The notes under the pieces were generated by a model. The model was not told the origin of the DNA, did no database searches, and was given only the letters and a program-made list of their open reading frames with translations. The position numbers were made by a program, and so were the translations under genes. A stretch of 64,000 nucleotides of DNA, from assembly GCF_048320135.1 (NCBI RefSeq), contig NZ_CP182947.1, forward strand, positions 2,418,001 to 2,482,000. Reading direction: 5' to 3'. This stretch comes from Ideonella_A sakaiensis_A (GTDB lineage Bacteria > Pseudomonadota > Gammaproteobacteria > Burkholderiales > Burkholderiaceae_C). Of this stretch, positions 27,101-35,200 are shown piece after piece (the first letter of the stretch is position 1; every line of letters begins with the position of its first letter).

Positions 27101-30079
27101 CGTCAATCCATGCTCGCCGGTGGCGACGGCAACGACACCTTGTACGCCTCGATGCACGGCAGCATCCTGCGCGGCGACAACGGCAACGACGAACTGCATG
27201 GCGGGGATGGCGACGACCGTCTGATCGGTGGAACGGGTGACGACACGCTGTACGGCGGCGCCGGGCTGAACACGCTCGTCTATTCGCGTGGAGATGGCAA
27301 CGACGAAAACGATACGGCCAACGGTGGCCGTACCGCGATCGAATTCGGCGCCGGCGTTTTTCCTGGCGAGGTCAGTCTGCGCCGCGCCGATTTCTCGACC
27401 ATTCAGGCCGAAATTGCCGGCGGCGGATCGATCCGGAATCTTCGGGTCGACCGTCGCACACGGGCGCCGATCGAGATCCGCTTTGCCGACGGAACCGTTT
27501 GGTCCTCGGAACAGATCCTCGCGTCCATACTCGGCGGAACGACGGGGCACGACACGATCTACGGCTTCGATGAAGATGACCTGATCACCGGCGGCGCGGG
27601 CAACGACGAACTGCTTGGCTTGCGCGGATCCGACACGCTGGACGGTGGTGCGGGAGACGACACCCTTTACGGCTTCGGCATGTGGGGATCGGGTCCGACG
27701 ACCGACCACGATGTATTCATCGGCGGCGCAGGAAACGATCGGATTTACGGTGGCAGCGGAACCAATACCTACAAGTTCGAACGCGGCTTCGGCCAGGACA
27801 TCGTTGACAACCCGGCAACCCCGGGCGGCGCCATCGTCGAGTTCGGCGCCGGCATTCTTGCCAGCGACATCGTCTGCTCGAGAAGCTTCGGAGGACAGGT
27901 CCTGCTCCGCCAGTCCGGCACCAACGACATCGTGCAGATCCGATTGAATGCAAACGACTTGATCCGCTTTGCCGACGGAACGACATGGGCGGCTGCCGAC
28001 GTGCAGGCGAGGCTCGTCAGCGTGGCCAGCGCGGGGGCCGATTACATCATCGGCTCCGCGGGCGCCGACACCATCGATGCCCTGGGCGGCGACGACCTGG
28101 TCGAAGCCGGCGCCGGCAACGATCTGGTATTCGGCGGCAGTGGCAATGACACCCTGTACGGCGAAGCCGGCAACGACACCTTGACCGGCGGCGCCGGCAA
28201 CGACCTGCTGGTCGATTCCCAGGGGGACGATCGCTATCGCTTCAATGCAGGCGATGGCGACGACGTCATCATCGACGAAGCGGGCAACAACGACGTGCTC
28301 GAACTCGGCCCGGAAATCCTGCCGTCAACCACCCGGATCCTCGCCGATACCGCAGGCGCCAACGCAGGCCGCTACCGGCTGAATTTCAACGGCTCGAACG
28401 ACCAGATCACGATGACCGGGATCGACTCGGTGCTGTTCCACGATGGCACCGTCTGGAGCCGGCAATATATCGACAGCCAGGCAAGGGTTGCGGTTGGCAC
28501 CGCCGGCAACGACGTGTTGAACGGCACCCCCGGGCCCGACATCCTGAACGGCCTGCAGGGCAACGACAAACTCTACGGCTTTGCCGGCAACGACCGGCTC
28601 GACGGCGGGCCCGGCGTCGACTCGATGTATGGCGGCACTGGCGACGACGTCTATTTTGTAGACCACTCCCAGGACGCCGTGTACGAGAACGCCAATGAAG
28701 GAAACGACAGCATCTTCGCCAGCGTCACCTACACATTGCTGACGAACGTCGAATACCTCGAACTGACCGGCATGCTGCCCATCGACGGCAAGGGTAATTC
28801 GCTTGCCAACACGTTGATCGGCAACGATGCGGCAAACCTGCTGAATGGTATGGCTGGCGCGGACAAGATGGTCGGCCGAAAAGGCAACGACACCTATATT
28901 GTCGACCATATCGAGGACCAGGTGGTGGAAGAGCCGGGCGAGGGGATCGATACCGTTCAGAGTTCGATCAGCTACACGCTCGGAGCAAATCTCGAATACC
29001 TGACGTTGATTGGCAGCAGCGGGATATCGGGCACCGGCAACGAACTCGGCAACCACATCATCGGCAACAGCGGCAACAACAAGCTGTACGGTCTGGCCGG
29101 CAGCGACACCCTCGACGGCGGCGCCGGAGGCGACACGATGGAAGGCGGCACCGGCAACGACTGGTATGTCGTCGACAACAGCAAGGATCGCATCATCGAA
29201 CATCCAGGCCAGGGACTCGATACGGTGCTCTCGAAGATCACCTGGACCCTTGGCGACAACCTCGAGAACCTGACGCTGATTGGCAGTTCGTCGATCAGCG
29301 GAACCGGCAATGCGCTGGATAACCTGATGATCGGCAACGCCGCGGCCAATACGCTGAATGGCGGCGACGGCAACGATACGCTGGACGGCGGTGCAGGCAA
29401 CGACAAGCTGATTGGTGCCCCAGGTGACGACCTCTATATCGTCGATGCCGCCGGAGACGTCATCACCGAATACGCCGGTCAAGGCAACGATACGGTGATG
29501 GCGAGCGTCACCTACACGCTGCCCAACCATGTCGAAAATCTGACGCTGACCGGCAGTGCAGCGAACGGAACCGGCAACGCGCTGGGCAATCTGCTGATCG
29601 GCAACGCGGCAGCCAACAACCTTACCGGCGGGGCCGGCAACGATACGCTCGATGGCGGCGCCGGCAACGACATCCTGGTCGGCGGAACCGGCGCTGACAC
29701 CTACCGCTTCGGCTACGGCAGCGGTCTCGATACGATCCAGGAGAACGACGCCACTGCAGGCGCGAAGGACAGAGTCGAGTTCCTCGGCAACATCCGGCAA
29801 TCCGATATCCAGTTCAAGCAGATCGGCAACAACCTCGAATTGCTGCTCAGCGCTGGCAACGACAAGCTGGTGATTCGAGACTGGTATCTCGGCAGCGCCT
29901 ATCGCGTCGAGGAATTTGCCTTCAGCGACGGCACGCTGCTCGTCGAATCACAGGTGCAGAACCTGGTATCGGCGATGGCGGGCTTCAATGCGGGCAGTGC
30001 AGGCTCGACCAGCACCATGTCAGCGCAGACCAGGCATCATATGGTCGCAGAGGACCTGTTGACACCGGCGATGGCTTGA
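21197..30079 (+). CDS. Giant RTX protein with N-terminal lipase-type domain
   Basis: A 2960-residue protein. Residues about 1-290 form an alpha/beta-hydrolase lipase domain: VNGHSLGGFLAAAF gives the nucleophile Ser162, SCRGTD precedes it, and His263 in PLPNHSMYKL is a good catalytic His. Residues about 510 onward consist of many blocks of GGxGxDxLx calcium-binding nonapeptides, separated by beta-rich modules ending in a FxDGTxW motif. Four longer repeats lie near the C-terminus, which ends in a Ser/Ala/Thr-rich, uncleaved type I secretion signal region. There is no N-terminal signal peptide. It is probably exported by the adjacent HlyB system and folds on external calcium. It may be a secreted lipase or phospholipase, or an adhesin with a lipase head. 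The first part is lower in GC than the repeats. Confidence 0.92.
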   Translation: MPTIADIYITALLANAAYVDGLDDAQTGNSLKHLLDKVMAPPLAQYISDNFRVITSTPRGGMLGSGLDAVVWRGLPSTPFEGQVFVSCRGTDGSDVGDYLADLQLTVTGNAGQQVADLVNWWLRITTPAGQLAPQIGNPSAPGTGLISQQDLAGGVIVNGHSLGGFLAAAFTRLLGTHANAQSTVTFNSPGFRSGSEAAFHDFGSSIGFDLGRSSLPRPGDPAHLNIFGSRGVNVTSNVFYFDQVGKRISVFNEESVMPLPNHSMYKLTDTLAVAAALEALDPGITIPRVNSLFEFGANQVSASLEGVLDGLRSFLDPTSPPTQIGDSADSALSRISLHQNIASMMERVDFATLRGKLAINPSAGTLQYAARNDFAAFVALAGLSPLHITSNGLDDSALQHFWQSSHWQSWHGNWLSDRNRTSSEMATGTANYSDRWIADRAAFLEAVLRYNKLDAGGDVVNSPRPSAYQIVFADLDLNRTLAVRTNGSQPAEHVKFGGAAAEAIYGGGLDDRIYGGGGSDTLYGQAGNDYLEGNAGNDLLSGGADNDTLLGGIGNDTLNGGSGTDLLLGGADFDTYQFDVGWGSDTIVDSDGMGVINVAGIGNLTATGAKKIADSAWQSADKRFNFAVVPVDSGRSDLFITFSDRTDVIRVQNWKSGNLGITLGTTPPTPQPSNSFVGDFIKATSGSQFLIGADGNYVNAGSQPGAADLITGTSGADSIFGHAGDDALLGQGGDDYIDGGPGNDVLQGGLGADTLLGGAGNDIIYGSSNGQLSYPTSTTFQPPTTSHPIVLGRGFNWVMSSPGTDSDGIQRAFLSFSIQRDQQEGDAGNFIDAGPGQDFVIAGTGNDTVYGGDDIDEIFGLAGNDVLHGDGGNDRIYGDGSNQVAGGLEHTLAAQHGSDIIVGGAGNDTLIGQGGEDFIYGGIGDDKLWGDDRSAIDTPASVHGSDFLDGGDGNDELVGGGRGDVLYGGAGNDMLWGDGGGADSLAPSYTDPSLHGADHLDGGDGDDYLMGEGGADKLFGGAGNDMLLGDNTEELLPIAFHGDDLLDGGDGHDTLAGQGGNDTLFGGAGNDFLYGDGLGVSLANHGHDWLDGGDGNDWLEGGGGSDTLIGGTGNDQLFGGDGDDILNGGPEADVLVGGPGDDTYVVVAGEASEGNVSDRIIDDEGSGAVQLRGVDLNAIQLYLVEDGAVVMAWAAGQAVAIDRGLVSSVRRVDTDTGGMSFEKLIGSRLRTPIAMEAVNPEGQLLGGAMDDQLTSSQRGTIFHGGQGNDDISITTGAGATISMSLGDGVDKLVAVARQAPESGKPPAQNALVLDEGFDSSDLKLFRSGTGVFLLSLNDLGDGIRFDAPADAGGRPLPGTQPIDLIRMADGSVLSWQQVVDRGIEVLPSATGGNDVLVLTPLADLIDGQGGDDHIDGLAGNDTIYGGAGNDTLIGGLGNDVLYAGRGIDSVIGGAGDDHLVGGDFASHDFLSGGEGNDEYHFTFGYYTGVSGTAIDTSRSSNDVYHVRDTGYIGGGEYQTWTIDDFGGSADRLHFYSSNITPATTRVTSDGSGLQLRTWNLIVDIRNAIDEQGNAGAGSIESISFRDGTLWNFQQLRSLSLQATAGSDRIYGTGAGELIDGLAGNDSLYGRGGNDTLRGASGYDFLSGGTGNDVLDVGADGGWMIGGPGDDVYQVKAGDGNVRIGSGFRANAEDEGFDVLQLAANQADVTVSFVAATSNWGNIVDQTDQVVVRWKDGSTTVTFEAFGTRPGVCDVVEQIRFANGSTIDVGSFVASQVPAPTTGPDSIRLTSLDTSINGGNGNDTILGRAGNDTILGGAGNDLLDGGYGDDSLDGGAGDDTLIVGAGRNIVVFGTGSGRDTMSGGSATTVQLGSGVTGSTLRYAWRDIQRESAYDSQGKWYWPQVSRATLRISLSSGADWLDSIVDGVHENGTVLGSLRFTDGAAWDLHTVLAMANAGTPGSDLLFDIGRQSMLAGGDGNDTLYASMHGSILRGDNGNDELHGGDGDDRLIGGTGDDTLYGGAGLNTLVYSRGDGNDENDTANGGRTAIEFGAGVFPGEVSLRRADFSTIQAEIAGGGSIRNLRVDRRTRAPIEIRFADGTVWSSEQILASILGGTTGHDTIYGFDEDDLITGGAGNDELLGLRGSDTLDGGAGDDTLYGFGMWGSGPTTDHDVFIGGAGNDRIYGGSGTNTYKFERGFGQDIVDNPATPGGAIVEFGAGILASDIVCSRSFGGQVLLRQSGTNDIVQIRLNANDLIRFADGTTWAAADVQARLVSVASAGADYIIGSAGADTIDALGGDDLVEAGAGNDLVFGGSGNDTLYGEAGNDTLTGGAGNDLLVDSQGDDRYRFNAGDGDDVIIDEAGNNDVLELGPEILPSTTRILADTAGANAGRYRLNFNGSNDQITMTGIDSVLFHDGTVWSRQYIDSQARVAVGTAGNDVLNGTPGPDILNGLQGNDKLYGFAGNDRLDGGPGVDSMYGGTGDDVYFVDHSQDAVYENANEGNDSIFASVTYTLLTNVEYLELTGMLPIDGKGNSLANTLIGNDAANLLNGMAGADKMVGRKGNDTYIVDHIEDQVVEEPGEGIDTVQSSISYTLGANLEYLTLIGSSGISGTGNELGNHIIGNSGNNKLYGLAGSDTLDGGAGGDTMEGGTGNDWYVVDNSKDRIIEHPGQGLDTVLSKITWTLGDNLENLTLIGSSSISGTGNALDNLMIGNAAANTLNGGDGNDTLDGGAGNDKLIGAPGDDLYIVDAAGDVITEYAGQGNDTVMASVTYTLPNHVENLTLTGSAANGTGNALGNLLIGNAAANNLTGGAGNDTLDGGAGNDILVGGTGADTYRFGYGSGLDTIQENDATAGAKDRVEFLGNIRQSDIQFKQIGNNLELLLSAGNDKLVIRDWYLGSAYRVEEFAFSDGTLLVESQVQNLVSAMAGFNAGSAGSTSTMSAQTRHHMVAEDLLTPAMA
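23886..24585 (+). repeat. Five tandem HGxDxLDGGDG modules inside the RTX gene
   Basis: The protein repeats a unit of roughly 42-50 residues, each starting HGxDxLDGGDGxD, continuing with a GxGGxDxLxGGAGNDxLxGD core, and separated by a variable loop (for example TPASV, LAPSYTDPSL, LLPIAF). Five copies can be counted by eye. The loops differ in length, the RTX cores are conserved. Confidence 0.8.
25950..28475 (+). repeat. Higher-order RTX super-repeat with an FxDGTxW motif
   Basis: The motif (ISFRDGTLW, LRFTDGAAW, IRFADGTVW, IRFADGTTW, VLFHDGTVW, with a diverged IRFANGSTI) recurs at about 25954, 26467, 27010, 27478, 27964 and 28431, spacing about 465-545 nt. Each is followed by a nonapeptide block and then a beta-rich stretch. 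This resembles the haemolysin-type calcium-binding related domain (PF06594-like) in tandem. Confidence 0.75.
28620..29690 (+). repeat. Four C-terminal modules of about 90 residues in the RTX protein
   Basis: Each copy has the order GxxGxDxYxVD, then a GxDTVxxSxxYTL strand, NxExLTLxG, and GTGNxLxNxxIGN followed by a short nonapeptide block. The copies are clearly related but not identical, so they are old or under selection for folding. Confidence 0.8.
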
Positions 30080-30216
30080 AACCCAGACTCCCGAACGATG
30101 ATCGCCTGGAACTGGGTGCAGGTGAAAGGTGATTGGTTCGGCACGGCTCGCTCGGGCTACAGCACCAAAGGACCCGTTCCGGCGTGGAGGTATTCAGCGA
30201 CGGTAGCCGGGTCGGA

Positions 30217-31680
30217 TTACGGCCCATCTCCACTTACCGCCCGAAACGCAAAAAACTCGCGCCGCGTGCGCGGGCCGTAAGTCTCGAAGCTCGGGTTCGG
30301 ATCGTTCAGATAGTCGAGCCGGCTCTTTTGCACCCGGTCCTTGCCCAGCTTGCGGCGCAGCTGGATCGTGTCCAGCCCATACACCTTCGTGGCATTCAGG
30401 CCGAAGATCTTGCGCTTGATCGCCGGCGTCAAAGCCGGGTAGCCGAAGCGCTGCTGGAATTCGCTGCTGATCTGGAATGCGCGGAAGGCCTGGATCTGGT
30501 CTTGCGGGCTGCCGTACCAGATCGAGTCGGTTCCCCACAGGATGCGGTCTTCGCCGAAGTCCAGCAACAGCTTGCCGAGCAGGTGTGCGGCCTGGTCGGG
30601 GTCGCGCATCAGGAATCGCCAGGTACTGCCGAGTTCGGCATAGACATTGGCCGGGTTGCCCGCCTCGCGCACCGAGCGGATGAGCGCATCGACGCCATAG
30701 TCGGCCTTCTGGTCGTAGGGGCCTTCGTTGCGCGAGGTGTCGAAGCCGGAGTGGTAGACGAGGAAGTTGATATCGGGGTGGCGCTTCGCGGCCGGGCCGA
30801 GGTCGCGGCTCGACGAATATTGGTAGCCGCGCTGGCCGAATGCGAGGCCCTTGTGCACCGCGATGTTGTGCACACCGAGCTTGCGCGCGCGTTCGATGAA
30901 CGGCGCGCCGAAGCGCTCGTCGTCGAGGAAAAACCCCTCCGCCCCATCCCTCGGCCCGAACTGGGTGTAGGTCTTGAACGCCGAGATGCGGCCGCGCGCG
31001 CCTTCGACCTGCGCATCCATGCCATCGAGTTCGCCGGGCAGCGTCGGCATGCAGCGGCCGTGCAGCAGCAGCCGCTCGCTGCCGTCGAGCGCATTGGCGG
31101 CGAGTCGCGTCGCGCCGGCGGCCTCGAAGTCGAGCGGGTTGGTATCGGCGCCGCCGGGCACATGCGACAACACGCCCATTGCGGTGTCGCTGTCATGGAA
31201 CACATCCTTCAGCAGCGCATCGGCCGAAAAACACTCGATGTGGTCGGCCTTGCCGCAATTCGAATTCGGCATGCCGCGGAAGGCATTCGGGCTTGCCTTC
31301 GCGCGCCATGCGCCGCGCGGGTTCACATGGTGCAGCTGCACATCGAAGATGAATTCGTCGTCGGCGCCGCCAATCGCCTCTTTCGCGGCAGCGTGCTCGA
31401 AGCGGGCTTCTGCCGCCAGTTCGTAGTGGCCGCCGCGTTGGCCCGCAGCGGCAAACGCCTGGTTGAAGGCGGACAAGGTCGCCGCGGCACCGAGCATCGA
31501 TTGCAGGTAGCGCCGCCGCGGCATCGCCAGCTGGCGCGCCGAACCGCTGATCGCATCGAGTGCCAGCGCGCGCGCGTGGCGCGCGGCAGCCGGCAGCGGC
31601 ACCGGTGCAAATTCGCCGTTGGAGGTGCTGTCGAGCTTGATCGGCAGCGCTTTGGGTGCAGGGTCGGCATCGCGTGTCAT
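30217..31680 (-). CDS. Amidohydrolase-family protein with Tat-like export signal
   Basis: A 487-residue protein from ATG 31680 (MTRDADPAPKALPIKLDSTSNGEF). At residues 53-75 it has MPRRRYLQSMLGAAATLSAF, a Tat-type RR motif and hydrophobic stretch behind an unusually long leader. FIFDVQLHHV, NFLVYHSGFD and RILWGTDSIWYGSP match the metal-binding and Asp positions of the amidohydrolase-2 family (PF04909), TIM-barrel hydrolases or decarboxylases. It is probably exported folded to the periplasm. Substrate unknown. It converges with the RTX gene, 137 nt apart, and has no operon partner. Confidence 0.8.
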   Translation of the reverse strand: MTRDADPAPKALPIKLDSTSNGEFAPVPLPAAARHARALALDAISGSARQLAMPRRRYLQSMLGAAATLSAFNQAFAAAGQRGGHYELAAEARFEHAAAKEAIGGADDEFIFDVQLHHVNPRGAWRAKASPNAFRGMPNSNCGKADHIECFSADALLKDVFHDSDTAMGVLSHVPGGADTNPLDFEAAGATRLAANALDGSERLLLHGRCMPTLPGELDGMDAQVEGARGRISAFKTYTQFGPRDGAEGFFLDDERFGAPFIERARKLGVHNIAVHKGLAFGQRGYQYSSSRDLGPAAKRHPDINFLVYHSGFDTSRNEGPYDQKADYGVDALIRSVREAGNPANVYAELGSTWRFLMRDPDQAAHLLGKLLLDFGEDRILWGTDSIWYGSPQDQIQAFRAFQISSEFQQRFGYPALTPAIKRKIFGLNATKVYGLDTIQLRRKLGKDRVQKSRLDYLNDPNPSFETYGPRTRREFFAFRAVSGDGP

Positions 31681-31895
31681 GGGCGCACGATATGACTGGC
31701 GCCGGGCTTTGCCAAGCCCGCAGCAGCCTTTCTCCGCCACCGCGCTGCGGCGCAGTGGCAGCGGGCCAAACCGCCCAGCCAGCGCCCGCTCTCCCGCCGG
31801 TCGTCAGCCACGACAGGACGCGACGATGCGCCCTGGTCCGACACCCCGGCTTGCAGTGACGGGAGATACTCGCGTCAATGCAACCAGGAGCCGCG

Positions 31896-32222
31896 ATGCC
31901 GTTGACCGCCCGCTATTCCGCCGATGCACCGTCCCGTGCCGACGTCGATGCGCTGCCGGGCCCGACCGTGCTCGAATTCGGCACCGAATGGTGCGGCTGG
32001 TGCCAGGGTGCGCAGGCGGCGATTGCCGACGCGTTCGAGCAGCACCCGGAGATCCGCCACCTGAAGGTCGAGGATGGCCGCGGCCGGCCGCTCGGCCGAT
32101 CGTATGGCGTGAAGCTTTGGCCGACGCTGGTATTCCTGAAGGACGGCCACGAGGTCGATCGACTGGTGCGGCCGCAGGCGGCCGGGCCGATCGCCGATGC
32201 GATGGCGCGGATCGCAGGCTGA
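31896..32222 (+). CDS. Thioredoxin-family protein
   Basis: A 108-residue thioredoxin-fold protein. The redox site is WCGWC (FGTEWCGWCQGAQ), with the cis-proline segment LWPTLVFLKDG. I choose the ATG at 31896 because AGGAG lies 6 nt upstream; an earlier in-frame ATG at 31878 overlaps that site. Cytoplasmic, with no signal peptide. CGWC differs from the CGPC of thioredoxin 1, so its partner and redox potential may differ. It stands alone, convergent with putA. Confidence 0.88.
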   Translation: MPLTARYSADAPSRADVDALPGPTVLEFGTEWCGWCQGAQAAIADAFEQHPEIRHLKVEDGRGRPLGRSYGVKLWPTLVFLKDGHEVDRLVRPQAAGPIADAMARIAG

Positions 32223-32242
32223 CGCTGCAGCCGGCTCGCCCC

Positions 32243-35200
32243 TCAACCCACCGCCATCAAACTCGCATTGCCACCGGCCGCTGCGGTATTGACGCTCAGC
32301 GAGCGTTCGATCAGCAGCCGCTCGAGTGCGATGTCGGCATCGCCCGGGGCCAGCCGCTGCAACGTCACGATCGGCCCTTCGCGCTCGGCCAGGCGCTGAC
32401 AGGCGCTGCGCAGCGCGGCCTCGCTGCCGTGCAGCAGCGCGGCATCGAATTCGACATTGGCAAACGTCCAGTCCTGCGCGATCGCAACCACCTCCTGCAC
32501 CGCCAGCGGCAACTGTTCAGCCAGGTTTTCGGCGGCAGCCGGCCAGACCGCGCGGCTGCCGACCGCCAGCACCGCAGCGAGCTGGACCAGGCGATCGTCG
32601 GCCTGGTCGTCGGCATCGGCACCCGGTGATTCGCTGGCCTGCAGATCGGCTTCGGTCAGGCACAACACCGCATTGCGCGGCAGCAGCGTATACAGGTTGT
32701 GCTCGCCAGTCGGCCCCGGCAGCGAGCGCATCACGCCAACACGCGAGGCCTTGGCGAATCGTTTGCAGGTTTCGGCCAGCGTATCGCGGCCGTTGCGGCT
32801 GGCCCATTGCTGCAGCGCGCGCAGCGTCGGGCTGATCGTGCTCGCGCCGCCAGCCTTGGCCATGCCCGGCTTCGCGGAAGGCGCAGCATCGTCGGCTTCG
32901 TCGCTGGTCGTCATCACCTCGGCCACCGCCTCGTCGGGCCGGCGCGAAAGCAGGCGGTACAGGTAGAGCGGACCGCCGGCCTTCGGGCCGGTGCCCGAAA
33001 GGCCTTCGCCGCCGAACGGCTGCACGCCGACCACCGCGCCGACCATGTTGCGGTTGACGTAGATGTTGCCGCAATGGCCCATCGCGCAGACGCGGCCTAT
33101 CGTCTCGTCGATGCGGGTGTGCACGCCGAGCGTCAGGCCGTAGCCGGTCGCATTGATGCGGTCGATCAGCGCTTCGAGTTCGTCGCGCTCGTAACGCACG
33201 ACGTGCAACACCGGGCCGAACACTTCACGCTGCAGCTCGGCGATGCTGTTGAGCTCGATCAGTGTCGGCGCCACGAAATAGCCGCCATCGGCGGCAGCCG
33301 ATTTGTCGTGGCACAGCTGCAGAACGCGGCGGCCCTTCTGCCGCATCGCCTCGATGTGATTGACGATATTGGCCTTGGCCTCGGCGTCGATCACCGGGCC
33401 GACGTCCGTCGAGAGCCTGCCCGGATTGCCCATCCGCAGCTCGGCCATCGCGCCGCGCAGCATCTCGATCACGCGGTCGGCTGCCTCGCGCTGCAGGCAC
33501 AACACGCGCAGCGCCGAGCAGCGTTGGCCGGCGCTGTCGAATGCCGATGCGAGGATGTCCTGCACCACCTGCTCGACCAGCGCGGACGAGTCGACGATCA
33601 TCGCGTTCTGCCCGCCGGTCTCGGCGATCAACGTGATCGCCCGGCCGGCCTTGTCGACGCGGCCGGCGACGCTGCGTTGCAGGATACGGGCCACCTCGGT
33701 CGAGCCGGTGAACATCACGCCCATCGTCCGCGCGTCGCCGACCAGCTGCGCGCCAACGGTTTCTCCACGGCCGGGCAGCAGTTGCAGCGCGGCGCGCGGC
33801 ACACCGGCGGCGTGCAGCACACGCACCGCCTCGGCGGCGACCAGCGGCGTCTGTTCGGCCGGCTTTGCGAGCACGGTATTGCCGGCAGCCAGCGCAGCGG
33901 CCACCTGGCCGGTGAAGATCGCCAGCGGAAAATTCCACGGGCTGATGCAGACCACCGGGCCGAGCGGCTGGTGGTTGTCTGGCGTCAGTTCGCTGCGCGC
34001 CTGCTGCGCATAAAAACGCAGGAAGTCGACCGCCTCGCGCACCTCGGCGATCGCATTGGCCGCCGTCTTGCCGGCCTCGCGCATCAGCAGGCCGATCAGC
34101 CGCGGTTGAGCAGCCTCGAGTTCCGCTGCCGCGGCATCGAGCGCCTTCGCGCGGCTGGCCGGGCTGGTGGCTGCCCACTCGGCGGCAAAACCCTCGGCGG
34201 CGGCGAGTGCCGATTCGACTTCGTCGGCGCGCGCCTCGCGCACGCGGCCAACCTGGTCGGCCGGATCCGACGGGTTCAGTGCCGGCTGCCAGCTGCTGTC
34301 GTCGTCGGCCGTTTCGCCGCCAGCCGCGAGCAGCGGCCCGGCCTGCCATTGCCGTGTTGCGTCTTCGGCGAGCTGCCGATCCAACTCGGCCAGGCGTTGT
34401 TCGTTCGCCAGGTCGATGCCGGCCGAATTGGCGCGTGACTTGCCGTACAGCTTCACCGGCAGAGGGATCGACGGATGCGGCAGGCCGGCCTTGCCTTCGC
34501 GGCGCGCCAGCTGCGTGACGGTGTCAATCGGGTCGCGTACCAGTTCGTCGATCGAGATCGTGCGGTCGGCGATGCGGTTGACGAACGAGGTGTTGGCGCC
34601 GTTTTCCAGCAGCCGGCGCACCAGGTAGGCGAGCAGCGTCTCGTGCGTGCCGACCGGCGCATAAATCCGGCACGGCCGGCCGAGCTTGCCGTCCTCGACG
34701 GGGCCGACCACCTGTTCGTACAGCGGCTCACCCATGCCGTGCAGGCACTGGAATTCGTATTGCCCCGGCTGCCAGCGCGCCGGGTCGGCCATTTGATAGA
34801 TCGCGGCCAGCGAATGCGCGTTGTGGGTTGCGAATTGCGGATAGACGGCGTCCGGCGCCTCGAGCAGCTTGCGAGCGCAGGCGAGGTAGGAGACATCGGT
34901 ATAGGCCTTGCGCGTGAAGACCGGGTAGCCGTCCAGGCCATCGACCTGCGCGCGCTTGATTTCGCTGTCCCAATACGCCCCCTTGACCAGCCGCACCATC
35001 AGGCGGTGGCCGCTGCGCCGTGCCAGGTCGATCACGAAATCGATGACATATGGGCAGCGCTTCTGATAGGCCTGGATCACGAAGCCGATGCCGTGCCAGC
35101 CGGCGAGGCCCGGCTCGTGGCAAAGGCGCTCGAGCAGGTCGAGCGACAGTTCGAGCCTATCGGCCTCCTCGGCGTCGATATTCAGGCCGATGTCGTATTG

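Noticed and set aside
22690..29720. Regular direct repeats that could be mistaken for CRISPR or a satellite
   Set aside because: They keep frame, encode GGxGxDxL nonapeptides and have no constant-length spacers.
28325..29800. 491-codon frame antisense to the RTX repeats
   Set aside because: Mirror of the repetitive coding strand; composition (Val/Ala/Asp repeats) follows from nonapeptide codons read backwards.
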